DNA of 64,000 bases from Gemmata massiliana (GCF_901538265.1 NZ_LR593886.1:1116001-1180000), one strand, 5' to 3'. Counted from the first letter of the stretch, positions 39,943-48,643 are shown. Numbers and translations: made by a program. The notes: generated by a model from the letters alone, not told the origin.

Positions 39943-40318
39943 CAGTGTCCTCGACGCCTCGGCTTTGATCGCGTTCCTGTTCGGAGAACCCGGGGCTGAC
40001 ATCGTGGCCACCCACATTCCCGGGGGACTCGTCTCGGCCGTCAACTTGTCGGAAGTGGCGGCACGAACTCTGGAGAAAGGGGTGCCCTTGGACCGGTTCG
40101 ATTACGAGCTCGGGCGCCTGCCCCTGACCGTCGTCCCGTTCGACGCGACCCTCGCTAAGGTCGCGGCCACGCTCCGGGTTCCGACCCGTCCTCTCGGGCT
40201 CTCGTTTGCCGACCGCGCGTGTCTGGCCCTGTGCCTGGACCGCGGGCTCCCGGCCGTCACCGGGGACCGGGACTGGATCAAGGCGAACGTCGGGGTCGAG
40301 GTCGTTGTGTTCCGATGA
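39935..40318 (+). CDS. VapC-like PIN-domain toxin
   Basis: The GTG at 39935 gives 127 residues. VLDASALIAFLFGEPGAD (D7), VNLSEVAART, SFADRACLALCL and AVTGDRDW carry the four acidic PIN positions. It is a likely Mg-dependent ribonuclease neutralised by the overlapping AbrB-type antitoxin. Closest in style to VapC of the PIN-domain cluster that begins VLDASA. Confidence 0.9.
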   Translation: MSSSVLDASALIAFLFGEPGADIVATHIPGGLVSAVNLSEVAARTLEKGVPLDRFDYELGRLPLTVVPFDATLAKVAATLRVPTRPLGLSFADRACLALCLDRGLPAVTGDRDWIKANVGVEVVVFR

Positions 40319-40549
40319 CCATCCGGCTCCAGGCCTCGGACCACATCCGACGAACCGGCGCCACCGGAGCGCGTAGCCTCGGCGGACCACAACCGCCTCG
40401 GTAATCCGGTACACGCTCTCCACCCGTTGGAAACGCGCGGCTGAATTGGATTGGTCTTGGAACTTGTATAACCTTGAATACGCACAAGGAGCTCCCGCCC
40501 GCTACGGACAGCCGATCCGTCCCGTCGATTCATTCCCCGAGGGCGTCCG

Positions 40550-41008
40550 ATGCCAGCACCCGTGATGAGTTCCGTGGTTCGCGCGATCCTGTCCGAGAAC
40601 CTGGAGCTGTCGGCCGACGAGGTCATTCGTAAAGCCAAGTCGCGCGGGGTCACGTCCCCGGAACCGGTCATCCGGACCACGGTCCACAACATCAAGAGCG
40701 AGCTGAAGCGGCGGGCCGCAAAGGCTCCGGCGGCCGGACCGGCCCCAACCCGCACCACCGAAAGCCCGTTGCCAACTCTCACGCCGGTGGTGGTCGCTCC
40801 CGTTTCGGTTCCGACCCCGTCTTCACCGACCCCGGAGTTGGCCGCGGTGCTGGCGAACGTCGCGCGGGTGAACACGGTCATCGGTGGGTGCGGGGGAGCC
40901 GAGCCGGCCCGACAGGTGGCCGAAGCGGTCCGCGCGTGCGGGAGCGTGGACGCGTTCCTGCAGCACCTCGAGTTGATCGCGGGCATCCGGGGCGGGGCTT
41001 CGGAATAG
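40550..41008 (+). CDS. Hypothetical protein with possible winged-helix N-terminus
   Basis: The ATG at 40550 follows GAGGG and gives 152 residues. Residues 1-58 look like a small winged helix (SSVVRAILSENLELSADEVI; VIRTTVHNIKSELKRR). A Pro/Thr-rich linker (about 60-95) leads to a helical C-terminus. The N-terminal pattern resembles proteins that gate expression of nearby genes, but no family is certain. It precedes the ParB-like gene by about 600 bases. Confidence 0.6.
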   Translation: MPAPVMSSVVRAILSENLELSADEVIRKAKSRGVTSPEPVIRTTVHNIKSELKRRAAKAPAAGPAPTRTTESPLPTLTPVVVAPVSVPTPSSPTPELAAVLANVARVNTVIGGCGGAEPARQVAEAVRACGSVDAFLQHLELIAGIRGGASE

Positions 41009-41626
41009 TGGCTCCCACCGCGCGAAGGCCGTCGGGACTTTCGGCCCGCGCTCCTTCCGGCTCGAGAAGGCCGTTTTCGGGACGCGCGTGGCCGATCGAA
41101 CGGGTTCCTGAGTGGCGTTCTCCCGGTTCCGTATCGGTGCCCACCTGCCGGCCCGCCATCCGGCCGATCAACCATCCGCCTGCCCGGCCAGCCGACCGGC
41201 CGGCTGGCCGACCCGCTTCGCGTCACGTGCATTTCCGTTCGAGCCTGCGCTCTTGTGTGCGAGCTGAGATCCCGGCTGTAAGCTCCTTTTCATTTCGGAA
41301 CATACTCACGTCCCGAACTCGGTAACGGGTATCGGGCGCCCGGACCCGCGCCACGGCTTACGACGAGTGAAGCCCGTCGGTCCCGGGTGCGAGCGGCCCG
41401 CCGGTTCGCGATCCCTTTACACCGGCGCGGCACGCCTCCTCGCGGCACGCGATCGCCCCTCGCCTCCCGCCAACTATTTGCCACATTTTTATTTTTTGCG
41501 CGGCGCCGAGCGTCTTACCCCCGTGTGGTTCGCGCTCCGCGAGATCCGCGTCTCCCACCGCGAAGGACCGGAAACGGCCCTTCGTACCGGTACCCACTCG
41601 ACCTTTAATAATCCGAGGAGGATCTC
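41009..41626. other. 618-bp intergenic region upstream of the ParB-like gene
   Basis: No convincing gene. It contains a strong inverted repeat, CGGCCAGCC (41185-41193) and GGCTGGCCG (41202-41210), in a stretch rich in CCGGCC words; this could be a terminator, a ParB-type binding region or simply GC-rich noise. The end (41614-41626) holds the GAGGAGG ribosome-binding site of the next gene. Confidence 0.45.
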
Positions 41627-42457
41627 GTGTCTCCGACGAACGAGACCGCACCGCCACTGGCCCCCGCACCTATCAGCGCTCCCGCGCAGTCCGTGGTGCC
41701 CGTTGCGGTGGACCTGATCGATCTGAACCCCCACAACCCGCGCAAGACGTTCGACGAGTTGGAGCTCGTGGCGTTCGGGATGGAACTCAAGCGGCACCAG
41801 ATCAAGCAGCCGCTCCGGGTCGCCCGCAAGCCCGACGGGCGGTACGAGCTCGTCGGGGGCGAGCGACGCTTGCGCGCGGCCAAACTGGTCGGGATCGAGC
41901 ACGTGCCGTGCCTGGTCCTGCCCCGCGCGCTGAGCCCGGCCGAGGTGATCCTGGACCAGCTCCAGGAGAACACCGGGGTGCACCTGACCCCGCTGGAAAA
42001 GGCCGAGGCGTACCAGCAGCTCATGCGCCTCAACCGGTGGAACCAGTCGGAACTGGCGGCCCACCTGCCGGGCGTCACGGAGACCGACATCTCCAAGGTG
42101 TTCACGATCAAGGCGAACCTCGCGCCCCAGCTCCGGGAGCACGTGCGGACGGGCAAACTCGGGGCCGCGGTGGCTTACGACTTGGCCCGGGTGCGCGACA
42201 CCGCGCGGCAACTCGAACTGGGCGAGAAGGTGGTCACGGGCGCCCTGTCCCGGGCGGAACTCGCCCTCGTCATCAAGCAAGGGGCCAAGCCCGGAACGCG
42301 CCGCGCGAAGGCCGTCCGGGTCGCGGTGCGGTTCGACCTCGGGGCCGGGTTCGAGGCCCTGGAGCAGAAGCTCGGGGCGATGCTCGCGGACGTGGCTCGG
42401 CTCAAGAAGAACGCCCTGCCCGCGGACCTGCTCGCCGGGATGTGGGCCGCACGGTGA
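41627..42457 (+). CDS. ParB/Spo0J-like nuclease-fold protein
   Basis: The GTG at 41627 lies after GAGGAGGATCTC; the product is 276 residues. DLIDLNPHNPRKTFDELEL and QPLRVARKPDGRYELVGGER with RRLRAAKLVG are the ParB N-terminal boxes. LLxEN appears as DQLQENTGVHLTPLEKAEAY, followed by a helix-turn-helix (SELAAHLPGVTETDISKVFT). The C-terminus is lysine-rich. It is likely a partition or plasmid-maintenance protein. No ParA ATPase gene is adjacent, which is odd for a partition pair. Confidence 0.88.
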   Translation: MSPTNETAPPLAPAPISAPAQSVVPVAVDLIDLNPHNPRKTFDELELVAFGMELKRHQIKQPLRVARKPDGRYELVGGERRLRAAKLVGIEHVPCLVLPRALSPAEVILDQLQENTGVHLTPLEKAEAYQQLMRLNRWNQSELAAHLPGVTETDISKVFTIKANLAPQLREHVRTGKLGAAVAYDLARVRDTARQLELGEKVVTGALSRAELALVIKQGAKPGTRRAKAVRVAVRFDLGAGFEALEQKLGAMLADVARLKKNALPADLLAGMWAAR

Positions 42458-42494
42458 GGCCTGATCCCGCTCGATCCCAATCTCGGGAGTTCCC

Positions 42495-42578
42495 GTGGAA
42501 GCTCTTGTCACTGCTGCTTTGGCCTTGGCGCTGCTCGCACTGGTTGCGCACCGCACCCCGCCCCCGAGCGTCGCGTAA
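42495..42578 (+). CDS. Possible 27-residue membrane peptide
   Basis: A short frame starting GTG at 42495, with CGGGAG upstream, encodes a hydrophobic helix (VEALVTAALALALLALVAHR) and a Pro tail. It lies between the ParB-like and coupling-protein genes on the same strand. Small size makes this uncertain. Confidence 0.35.
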   Translation: MEALVTAALALALLALVAHRTPPPSVA

Positions 42579-42634
42579 AGTGGTCCCTTTCTGAAGGTGC
42601 CCGGAAGAGAATTCGTACCCGAACGGAGTGGCCC

Positions 42635-44104
42635 ATGAACTGGTTCCCGTGGTTCTCGCGCCCGCGCCGTCCGGCACGCCCGGCGGACGAACTCGATGCC
42701 GTGGTGTTCGAGCGCCCGGATGCCGCGTGGCGCGCCCGGGATCTGGTCCAGGGCGTGTTCATCACCGGGGCCACCGGGAGCGGTAAGACCAGCGGCCCGC
42801 TCCGCGCGCTCCTCGAGACGGCCCTGGTCCGCGGGTACGGGGCGATGGTGTTCTCGGCCAAGCCCGGGGAGGCCGGTGAGCACGTTCGGCTCGCCCGCGC
42901 GTGTGGGCGCGGGGCCGACGTGGTGCTCGTGGACCGAGAAGCCCGGCACCGGGTGAACCTGTGCGCCGCGCTCGACAACCCGCGCGCCGACGTGAGCACC
43001 CGCGCGGCCCTGATCGCGGGCGGGATCGGAACCCTGATGGAGGTGGCCGGGCGCGGGGGCGCCCGGGCCGGGGCCGAGGGCGACAAGTTCTGGAAGCAGT
43101 CCGCGGACCGGGCCCTCCAGAACATCGTGCTGATCCTCCTGATCGCCGGGCTCCCGGTCACCCCCGCGGCCGTCATGCAGATCCTCCAGTCCCTGCCCAC
43201 GAGCCCGCGCGCCCTGACCAGCGCGTGGTTCAGGGCCGGGGCGTGTTACCAGGCGCTCCAGGCCGCGCACGCGCACCGGGCGGACCACGAGCCCGAGTAC
43301 CGGGCCGCGAAGGACTGGGCCCTGCTCGAAATGGCCACCCTGTCGCCGAAGACCAAGAGCGTGGTCGTGGCCACGCTCACCGGGACCCTGGACGCCGCGT
43401 CCCGGGGCGTCGTGGCCCGGATCATCGCTTCCGACACGACGCTCGATCTGGGCGCGGCCCTGCGCGCCAACCGGGTCGTGCTGTGCGACTTCAGTTACCC
43501 GGAATGGATGGACACGGCCCGGTTCCTGTACGCGGCCCTCAAGCACCTGGTCCAGCTCGAGGCCCTGCGGCGCCCCGTGACCCCGGGCACCAAGCCGTTC
43601 CTGATCGTCTCGGACGAGTACCAGAATATCTGCAGCGAGCACGACTTCCTGTACGCGTCGATGTCGCGCTCGTGCCGGTGCCCGCTGGTCGTGTGCACCC
43701 AGGGGCACGAGTCGCTCCACGCGGTATTCCCGGGAGACAACGGGCGGAGCAAGGTGCAGACCCTGATCGGGAACCTGGTGAGCAAGTTCTACTGCCTCCC
43801 GACCCCGACCACCGCGTCCGAGCTGTGCGAGGCCCTGGGGCGCCGGCGCGTGTTCTTGAGCAACGCGTCGACCCAGGCGGGCGGGTACGAGTCCCCGTTC
43901 GACCTGCTCGTCCCGGGCCCCTCGCGGGCGTCCGGGGGCGTGTCCGAGACGTTCGAGAGCGTGCTCCACCCCGCGGACCTGGCGCGCATGCGCACCGGGG
44001 GGCCGGGACACAACTTTACGGTCGACGCGCTCCTGGTGCAGTCCGGGCGCGTGTTCGGGACCGGGTTCTGCTTCACCCCGTGGTCCTTCTCCCAGAGGAG
44101 CTGA
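42635..44104 (+). CDS. VirD4/TraD-like type IV coupling ATPase
   Basis: The ATG at 42635 with GGAG upstream gives 489 residues. GVFITGATGSGKTSGPLRAL (K51) is Walker A. PFLIVSDEYQNI is Walker B, followed by a TraG/TraD C-terminal block (SRSCRCPLVVCTQGHESL; GNLVSKFYCLPTPTTASELC). It would pump relaxosome DNA into a secretion channel. The usual N-terminal transmembrane pair is missing; the next gene encodes membrane segments and may supply the anchor. No VirB-type channel genes are in the window. Confidence 0.85.
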   Translation: MNWFPWFSRPRRPARPADELDAVVFERPDAAWRARDLVQGVFITGATGSGKTSGPLRALLETALVRGYGAMVFSAKPGEAGEHVRLARACGRGADVVLVDREARHRVNLCAALDNPRADVSTRAALIAGGIGTLMEVAGRGGARAGAEGDKFWKQSADRALQNIVLILLIAGLPVTPAAVMQILQSLPTSPRALTSAWFRAGACYQALQAAHAHRADHEPEYRAAKDWALLEMATLSPKTKSVVVATLTGTLDAASRGVVARIIASDTTLDLGAALRANRVVLCDFSYPEWMDTARFLYAALKHLVQLEALRRPVTPGTKPFLIVSDEYQNICSEHDFLYASMSRSCRCPLVVCTQGHESLHAVFPGDNGRSKVQTLIGNLVSKFYCLPTPTTASELCEALGRRRVFLSNASTQAGGYESPFDLLVPGPSRASGGVSETFESVLHPADLARMRTGGPGHNFTVDALLVQSGRVFGTGFCFTPWSFSQRS

Positions 44105-44105
44105 C

Positions 44106-44663
44106 GTGCCCAACGAGCAACAGCACCCGCAACCGGGCGGGCTGCGCAAGAACCTGAACCTGACGTTCAACCTGTTCATGAGCCTGTCGTGGCTCCTGCG
44201 GACCGCGTTCACCAAGCCGGGCACGATGGGGTACCGCGAGGCGCGCTCGCTCAACGGGTGGTGGAGCCTGGGGATGCTGTTCCTCTGGGCGGGCCTGTCG
44301 CACTCGCAGGTGCTCGCGTACCTGGGGCTCCCGTTCGCGCTGGTGGTCATGATCGAGCACCGGGTGAAGTCGGTCCGCGGGACCGGGATCCACACGTACT
44401 CGATGGGCGAGTCCAAGCTCGCGCGCTGGTTCGGGCCGCGCGCCGGGCGCTGGGCCGAGGCCGCGCTCGCGCTGGGCACCGGCGCCCTGGTGGCCCCGGT
44501 GGACAAGGGCGCCGGCATGTACCTGATGTGCGCCGGGCTCGGGCACGCGTTCACGCTCGCGTTCGTGTACGCGAAGGAGCAGGCGATCCAGGACGATCTC
44601 GATGACGCGGTGATCGAGGGCGCGCACCGGGCGTCGCGCCGGGAAGAACGCCCGCTGTTCTGA
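44106..44663 (+). CDS. Membrane protein of the coupling-protein operon
   Basis: The GTG at 44106 starts one base after the previous stop; 185 residues. Hydrophobic segments lie at about 59-90 (WWSLGMLFLWAGLSHSQ; LGLPFALVVMIEHR) and 115-145. The pattern resembles membrane anchors found next to TraG/TraD-like ATPases lacking their own anchor. Not assigned to a family. Confidence 0.7.
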   Translation: MPNEQQHPQPGGLRKNLNLTFNLFMSLSWLLRTAFTKPGTMGYREARSLNGWWSLGMLFLWAGLSHSQVLAYLGLPFALVVMIEHRVKSVRGTGIHTYSMGESKLARWFGPRAGRWAEAALALGTGALVAPVDKGAGMYLMCAGLGHAFTLAFVYAKEQAIQDDLDDAVIEGAHRASRREERPLF

Positions 44664-44676
44664 CGTGGAGGGTGCG

Positions 44677-44940
44677 ATGAAGGATTGGGTCAAGCGCGGG
44701 TTCGCCGAGCTCGCGGCGACCGGGCGCCAGGGGCTGGACGAGTTGTCCCAGGTGCTCCCGGCGTTCCCGTCGCAGGGGATCCAGCCGGTGGCCGAACCGG
44801 GCACGTTCGGGGTCCCGACGAGCCAAGAAGTTACGGCCGCGCGGTCGTCGGATTCGTTCGAGGCCGAGGTGCAACAGGCGGCGCACGCCGCAAAGGACGC
44901 CCGCGCACCCGAGCGCGGCAAGGATCTGGATTTGGGTTGA
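44677..44940 (+). CDS. Small hypothetical protein
   Basis: The ATG at 44677 follows GGAGGG and gives 87 residues; a GTG at 44665 is an alternative start. It has a charged N-terminus (MKDWVKRGFAELAATGRQ) and a helical acidic C-terminus, without cysteines or membrane segments. It follows the membrane gene by 13 bases in the same operon and ends just before a strong hairpin. Function unknown. Confidence 0.6.
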   Translation: MKDWVKRGFAELAATGRQGLDELSQVLPAFPSQGIQPVAEPGTFGVPTSQEVTAARSSDSFEAEVQQAAHAAKDARAPERGKDLDLG

Positions 44941-44951
44941 TTCCTGTCACC

Positions 44952-44976
44952 GGGAGGGGGCGTCGTGCCCCCTCCC
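44952..44976 (+). terminator. Perfect 10-bp GC hairpin in the mobilisation operon
   Basis: GGGAGGGGGC (44952-44961) pairs exactly with GCCCCCTCCC (44967-44976) around GTCGT, followed by CTTTCGG. It sits between two same-strand genes, so it may be an internal terminator or attenuator that lowers expression of the downstream genes. Confidence 0.6.
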
Positions 44977-44996
44977 CTTTCGGAGGGTTCGTGGTG

Positions 44997-45311
44997 ATGC
45001 GCAAATGGTTACTCGCGGCCGTAGCGGGCGTCGCGCTCCTGGCGGTCGGGTGCAAGACCGAGGCCCAGCGCCAGCAGGAGCGGGCCACCGGGATGATCAT
45101 CCTCGTGCTCATGGGTTTGGGCGGGGCCGGGTACGTGATGTACCGGTTGAGCCTACCGAAGGACGTACTGATGCAGGAACGGGCGCTCCGCGCGGCGCGC
45201 GAGCAGCGGGCCCACGAGCGGAGTCAGAAGAACAAGGAACTGTTGAGCACGTTCGGCGGCCCGCTCGCGAGCGTCGCCGGGGCCGTGGTCAAGCGCGGGC
45301 TCGGGAGCTGA
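44997..45311 (+). CDS. Small lipoprotein
   Basis: The ATG at 44997 with GGAGGG upstream gives 104 residues. MRKWLLAAVAGVALLAVGCK is a lipoprotein signal with lipobox LAVGC. A second hydrophobic stretch (IILVLMGLGGAGYVMYRL, about 37-54) and a charged coiled tail follow. It could be an entry-exclusion or channel-associated lipoprotein, as often found in conjugation operons, but no family was recognised. Confidence 0.65.
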   Translation: MRKWLLAAVAGVALLAVGCKTEAQRQQERATGMIILVLMGLGGAGYVMYRLSLPKDVLMQERALRAAREQRAHERSQKNKELLSTFGGPLASVAGAVVKRGLGS

Positions 45312-45367
45312 ACGGTGTTCGGGCACGGAGGCCTTTTTGATTTCGTCCCTTTCAACCGGAGAACCCG

Positions 45368-45562
45368 ATGCTCTTCGCGAATCTCATCGTCGACGCGTTC
45401 GCGGCTATGGGGTGCATGGTGGTCGCCCTCGTCGGCGCGATCGTTGCGGCCGCGGCCGCCCTGGCGCGGTCCGATGCCGGGAAGGCCATCATCGACGGGC
45501 TCAAGAAGCCCAAATCGGATCGCGTTCCGCCCGCGCGGCCCGAACCGGAGGGGCACTCGTGA
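45368..45562 (+). CDS. Small membrane protein
   Basis: The ATG at 45368 with GGAG upstream gives 64 residues. One hydrophobic helix (about 2-32; MVVALVGAIVAAAAAL) is followed by a basic tail. Its TGA overlaps the GTG of the next gene (45559-45562), so the two are coupled. Confidence 0.6.
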   Translation: MLFANLIVDAFAAMGCMVVALVGAIVAAAAALARSDAGKAIIDGLKKPKSDRVPPARPEPEGHS

Positions 45563-45756
45563 CGTTCCGCGAGTGCCACGCGCTGGACGTCTCGCGCCCC
45601 TCGGCGGTCCTGCTCGTGGAGCAACTGTTCCCGCTCGAGACCGGTCGCGCCCGGCGCCGGTTGGTCGAGCTCCTGACCGATTACTTCCTCACCGCGATCC
45701 GCGCGTACGTCGAGTTCGCGCCCCCGCAACCCGTACCCGAACCATCAAGCAACTAA
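45559..45756 (+). CDS. Small hypothetical protein
   Basis: The GTG at 45559 overlaps the preceding stop; 65 residues. It is mostly helical (LLVEQLFPLETGRARRRLVE) with a Pro-rich end. Function unknown; kept because of tight coupling to its neighbour. Confidence 0.55.
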   Translation: MTFRECHALDVSRPSAVLLVEQLFPLETGRARRRLVELLTDYFLTAIRAYVEFAPPQPVPEPSSN

Positions 45757-45771
45757 CTCAAGAGGTTTTCG

Positions 45772-45888
45772 ATGGAGTCCGCCATTATTTTCGTACCGAT
45801 GGTCCTGTTCTACGGCGGCCAGATGGTCTGCCACGCCGCGGTGGCGGTGGCCGTGTGGCGCGTTGCCAACGCGCTCCGGGCCGCCTAA
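45772..45888 (+). CDS. 38-residue hydrophobic peptide
   Basis: The ATG at 45772 has AGAGG eight bases upstream. The product is almost entirely hydrophobic (IIFVPMVLFYGGQMV; AVAVAVWRVANAL), consistent with one short membrane helix. It continues the run of tiny membrane genes in this operon. Confidence 0.45.
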   Translation: MESAIIFVPMVLFYGGQMVCHAAVAVAVWRVANALRAA

Positions 45889-46161
45889 GGTCACACGACA
45901 ACCCAGGTGGAACTCGATTCCGACTGATCAATGCCCCTGTGGGAGGCCGCGCTTCTGAGAGCAAAGGTGTGCAGCCTCGAGCAACTCGATGCTGCGATCC
46001 ACCGCGGGGCGTGCGCGGTCCTAGACGTGCGGGTAAGCGGACCGATGGACGAAGAGCCGGATCCGCTCGCCACGAGCCCGGTGCCGGTGCTCGAGCGGGA
46101 CCCCGTCCCGGAACTACCGGTAAACGGATCTCGCCCCCCGCCCCCACATTCCGGAGACCGT

Positions 46162-46623
46162 ATGAGCGAGGTTCACGAACCGTCCCCGGAGCCGCTGCTC
46201 GCGGCACTCGACGCGTGCATCCGGAAGCTGTTGAGCATTCAGATCAACCAGGAACTCGCGCGCGACGGGCGGATCAGTGGGAAGGCGTGGCCCGAGACGA
46301 CCCGAGCCAACGCCGCCTACTGGGACTTCAAGAACGCGCGCAGTTCGCTTGTATCGAGTATCTTCCCGGCGGCCGGTGCGCGGGACGCGGTGCTGACGAG
46401 TTTAGAAGCGTTCGGTGACGCGTTCGAGCGGTTGGCCCGGACCCCAGAAGCGGTCCAGTTGGTGGCCGAGTTCCGGACGTTCGTTCGTGAACTCGGTCCC
46501 GCGCCCGAAGCGCGCGGCGCCGATCAACCGATCTTCGACGCCGAGCTCAATATGGCCGCGGCCCGGGCCCGTGATCAGTCGCGCGGGAAAAGTTCCCGCG
46601 ACCGGGACATGGAGCCGGACTAA
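46162..46623 (+). CDS. Hypothetical helical protein
   Basis: The ATG at 46162 is preferred because GGAG lies six bases upstream; in-frame ATGs at 45931 and 46045 would add a Pro-rich N-terminus. The 153-residue product is mainly helical (LLAALDACIRKLLS; SLEAFGDAFERLARTPE) with a charged C-terminus. No family recognised. Confidence 0.55.
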   Translation: MSEVHEPSPEPLLAALDACIRKLLSIQINQELARDGRISGKAWPETTRANAAYWDFKNARSSLVSSIFPAAGARDAVLTSLEAFGDAFERLARTPEAVQLVAEFRTFVRELGPAPEARGADQPIFDAELNMAAARARDQSRGKSSRDRDMEPD

Positions 46624-46734
46624 CGGGCCTCAAATTCGAGAACGCAACTCTGTTGCGGACGACGACACCCCATTTCTTTTTGGGGCAGAGGCCCCGGATC
46701 TTCTCACGAAGCACAACGATCACGGGGAGCAGTG

Positions 46735-46968
46735 ATGAGAGTCGTGATGCACGAGTTCCTCCGCAACGCTCTGCTGGTGGGCGCGGTGTTCGGTGTCACC
46801 GCACTTGTTTTGGAAATTCCCCTGCTCGATGCGGGTGTCCAGCGGGCTACGGACGAGTTCCTGGATTGGGTCGCGCTCAACCGCGTTCCCTCGCTTGTAG
46901 TAATCGCGCTCGGGCTGGCGGTATTGATTTCTGCCGCCCGCTTGAATGGAAAAGGAGACCGTGCGTGA
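46735..46968 (+). CDS. Small membrane protein
   Basis: The ATG at 46735 follows GGGGAG and gives 77 residues; a GTG three bases upstream is possible. Two hydrophobic helices are visible (about 9-30 and 50-67). Its TGA overlaps the next GTG (46965-46968). Confidence 0.55.
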   Translation: MRVVMHEFLRNALLVGAVFGVTALVLEIPLLDAGVQRATDEFLDWVALNRVPSLVVIALGLAVLISAARLNGKGDRA

Positions 46969-47135
46969 CTCCCGAGCAACTCGCGGAAAAGGCGTGTGTG
47001 AGCGTAAAAACCGTCACCGCTCTGCTCGCCGCCAAGGTCCTAATGTGTGTCGTTCATGACGGCCAGCGCCTGATCCGGTGGGAGGATTGGGAGGTGTTCG
47101 TTGCGACGTGTCCAGTGTCCGAGTGGTTTATATAG
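46965..47135 (+). CDS. Small helix-turn-helix-like protein
   Basis: The GTG at 46965 gives 56 residues. VTPEQLAEKACVSVKTVTAL followed by LIRWEDWEVF resembles an excisionase/AlpA-type recognition helix with a wing. It is coupled to the membrane gene before it and lies just ahead of another HTH gene and an integrase, a setting typical of excisionases. Confidence 0.6.
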   Translation: MTPEQLAEKACVSVKTVTALLAAKVLMCVVHDGQRLIRWEDWEVFVATCPVSEWFI

Positions 47136-47156
47136 CCTGCTAACCGGGAGGGAGGC

Positions 47157-47414
47157 GTGAGCGAGCTAGCTGGGCCGGTCTGCGGCTATAAGGAGGCGAT
47201 GCGACTGACCGGATTGAAGAAGACGAAATTGTACGATTTGTTCCGCCGCGGGATCCTTCGGGGGTACCGGGACGGGGCCATGATTCGGTTCTACCGGACC
47301 GCGCTCCTCTCCTACATGAAGGAGCACGAAAATACTTCAGCCGCTCCCCCATCACCTCCGAGCAAAGCAAGGAAGAGGAAGCGGCCAAGTGGCATGCGGT
47401 TCAAGTTTCTGTAG
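47157..47414 (+). CDS. Excisionase/AlpA-like helix-turn-helix protein
   Basis: The GTG at 47157 follows GGGAGGG and gives 85 residues. GYKEAMRLTGLKKTKLYDLF with RRGILRGYRDGAMIRF is a MerR/excisionase-type winged helix. A basic tail ends in RKRKRPSGMRFKF. Its end overlaps the 3' end of the convergent recombinase gene by 14 bases, so it probably controls the direction of that recombinase. Confidence 0.75.
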   Translation: MSELAGPVCGYKEAMRLTGLKKTKLYDLFRRGILRGYRDGAMIRFYRTALLSYMKEHENTSAAPPSPPSKARKRKRPSGMRFKFL

Positions 47415-48516
47415 GTTTTCGTCCCCGGTTGAGTAGATCGCGAAGCCGATTCACTTTTGCCGCGACGTGTGAGTAGTTGCGGTGAATCACACCGGGCGTG
47501 TTCCCGAGGATCGCGGCCACGTCCGTGTCCGTGTGGCCGGCCTCAAGCAGAGCCGTTGCCCGGGAGTGCCGGCACGAGTAAGCCGTGAATCGTCCCTTCA
47601 GCCCGGCTTGTTTCGCGTAATGCATAACGGTGTTGGCTAACCGCAGGTCGGTCCACGGTAGGCCGGTCGGGGTGCGGAACAGTGGTCCCTCCGGGTGCTC
47701 GTCCGCGAGCCTATGGACGACCTCTTTGGCCGCGTCCGTAAGGGGGACGGCGAGCGGACGGCCGGTTGCTTTGAACGTTTTGTGGACCGCGCTTCCTTCT
47801 TCGGTGTTCCAGTCTGCGAACATAAAGGCGTTCCCGTCTTCAGTTAGGTGCTCCTTGGTCGCCCGTGTCAGGTTCACCGGCCGCGTACCCGTCTCCCACG
47901 CAACGAACAAAATATCTCGTACCCGTGGTGACTTAATCAGTCGCAAGAGCTCCGTAAATTCTTCGTCGCTCACCACGACCTCGGCGCTCCGTTTCCGCAT
48001 GGTAGGGAGTGGCATCCCTTCGAGCGGGTTGGTGGGAATAATCGCCCCGCCCTTGCCAGCAGATGACGCCCAGCGTAACGCGGCTTTGAACGCGCTGCCG
48101 GACAGATTCTGCGTCGAGTTTCCCCACGCCGGATGGGACTTCTGCCACCATTCGTGAATGTGGAACGGGCGCAGTTCTCGGACCAGGAGTTCCGGGAACC
48201 GGGCGAGGAACGACTTGAAGTAACCTGTGTAAGTGGTGATCGTTTTCTGAGTGACCTTTCTTCGTTCCATGTCTTGGAGGTAGAGTTCGAGGATCGATCG
48301 CACCTCGTTTTCGGACCCATTGTCCGGTACTGAGGCCATCACGGCCATCTCGTGCCACGCCTTTTCGGCCCCGGTCCTGTTGTCCCGCCCCCGCACCGGT
48401 AGTCCTTTGTCGTCGACCAGCGTGGTAATTTTGTCCCCGACGGTGATGCACCACTGGTCGCGCCCGCGACGGTACCACGGTTTACCCCTTGTCCCGCGCT
48501 TTCGCTTTTTGCTCAT
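47401..48516 (-). CDS. Tyrosine recombinase/integrase
   Basis: The ATG at 48516 has AGAGGG upstream; 371 residues. A basic N-terminal arm (MSKKRKRGTRGKPWYRRGRD) precedes a SAM-like domain (TQKTITTYTGYFKSFLARF). The catalytic domain has ETGTRPVNL (Arg), a Lys in the beta-hairpin, YSCRHSRATALL (HxxR) and NTPGVIHRNYSHV (His and Tyr). It looks complete and is convergent with two small HTH genes. It is a different subfamily from the recombinases at 37.6 and 48.6 kb. Confidence 0.9.
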   Translation of the reverse strand: MSKKRKRGTRGKPWYRRGRDQWCITVGDKITTLVDDKGLPVRGRDNRTGAEKAWHEMAVMASVPDNGSENEVRSILELYLQDMERRKVTQKTITTYTGYFKSFLARFPELLVRELRPFHIHEWWQKSHPAWGNSTQNLSGSAFKAALRWASSAGKGGAIIPTNPLEGMPLPTMRKRSAEVVVSDEEFTELLRLIKSPRVRDILFVAWETGTRPVNLTRATKEHLTEDGNAFMFADWNTEEGSAVHKTFKATGRPLAVPLTDAAKEVVHRLADEHPEGPLFRTPTGLPWTDLRLANTVMHYAKQAGLKGRFTAYSCRHSRATALLEAGHTDTDVAAILGNTPGVIHRNYSHVAAKVNRLRDLLNRGRKPTET

Positions 48517-48643
48517 GGCGTACCCTCTAGCTCGGGTTCTTCAACTGCCGTTGGGATTATAACTGCCCGATAGCTGCCATGAGAATGCAGGGTGGTGCAC
48601 AAAATGCTTATTTTTTAAGTAATTTATTTAGATGTAATAACCT

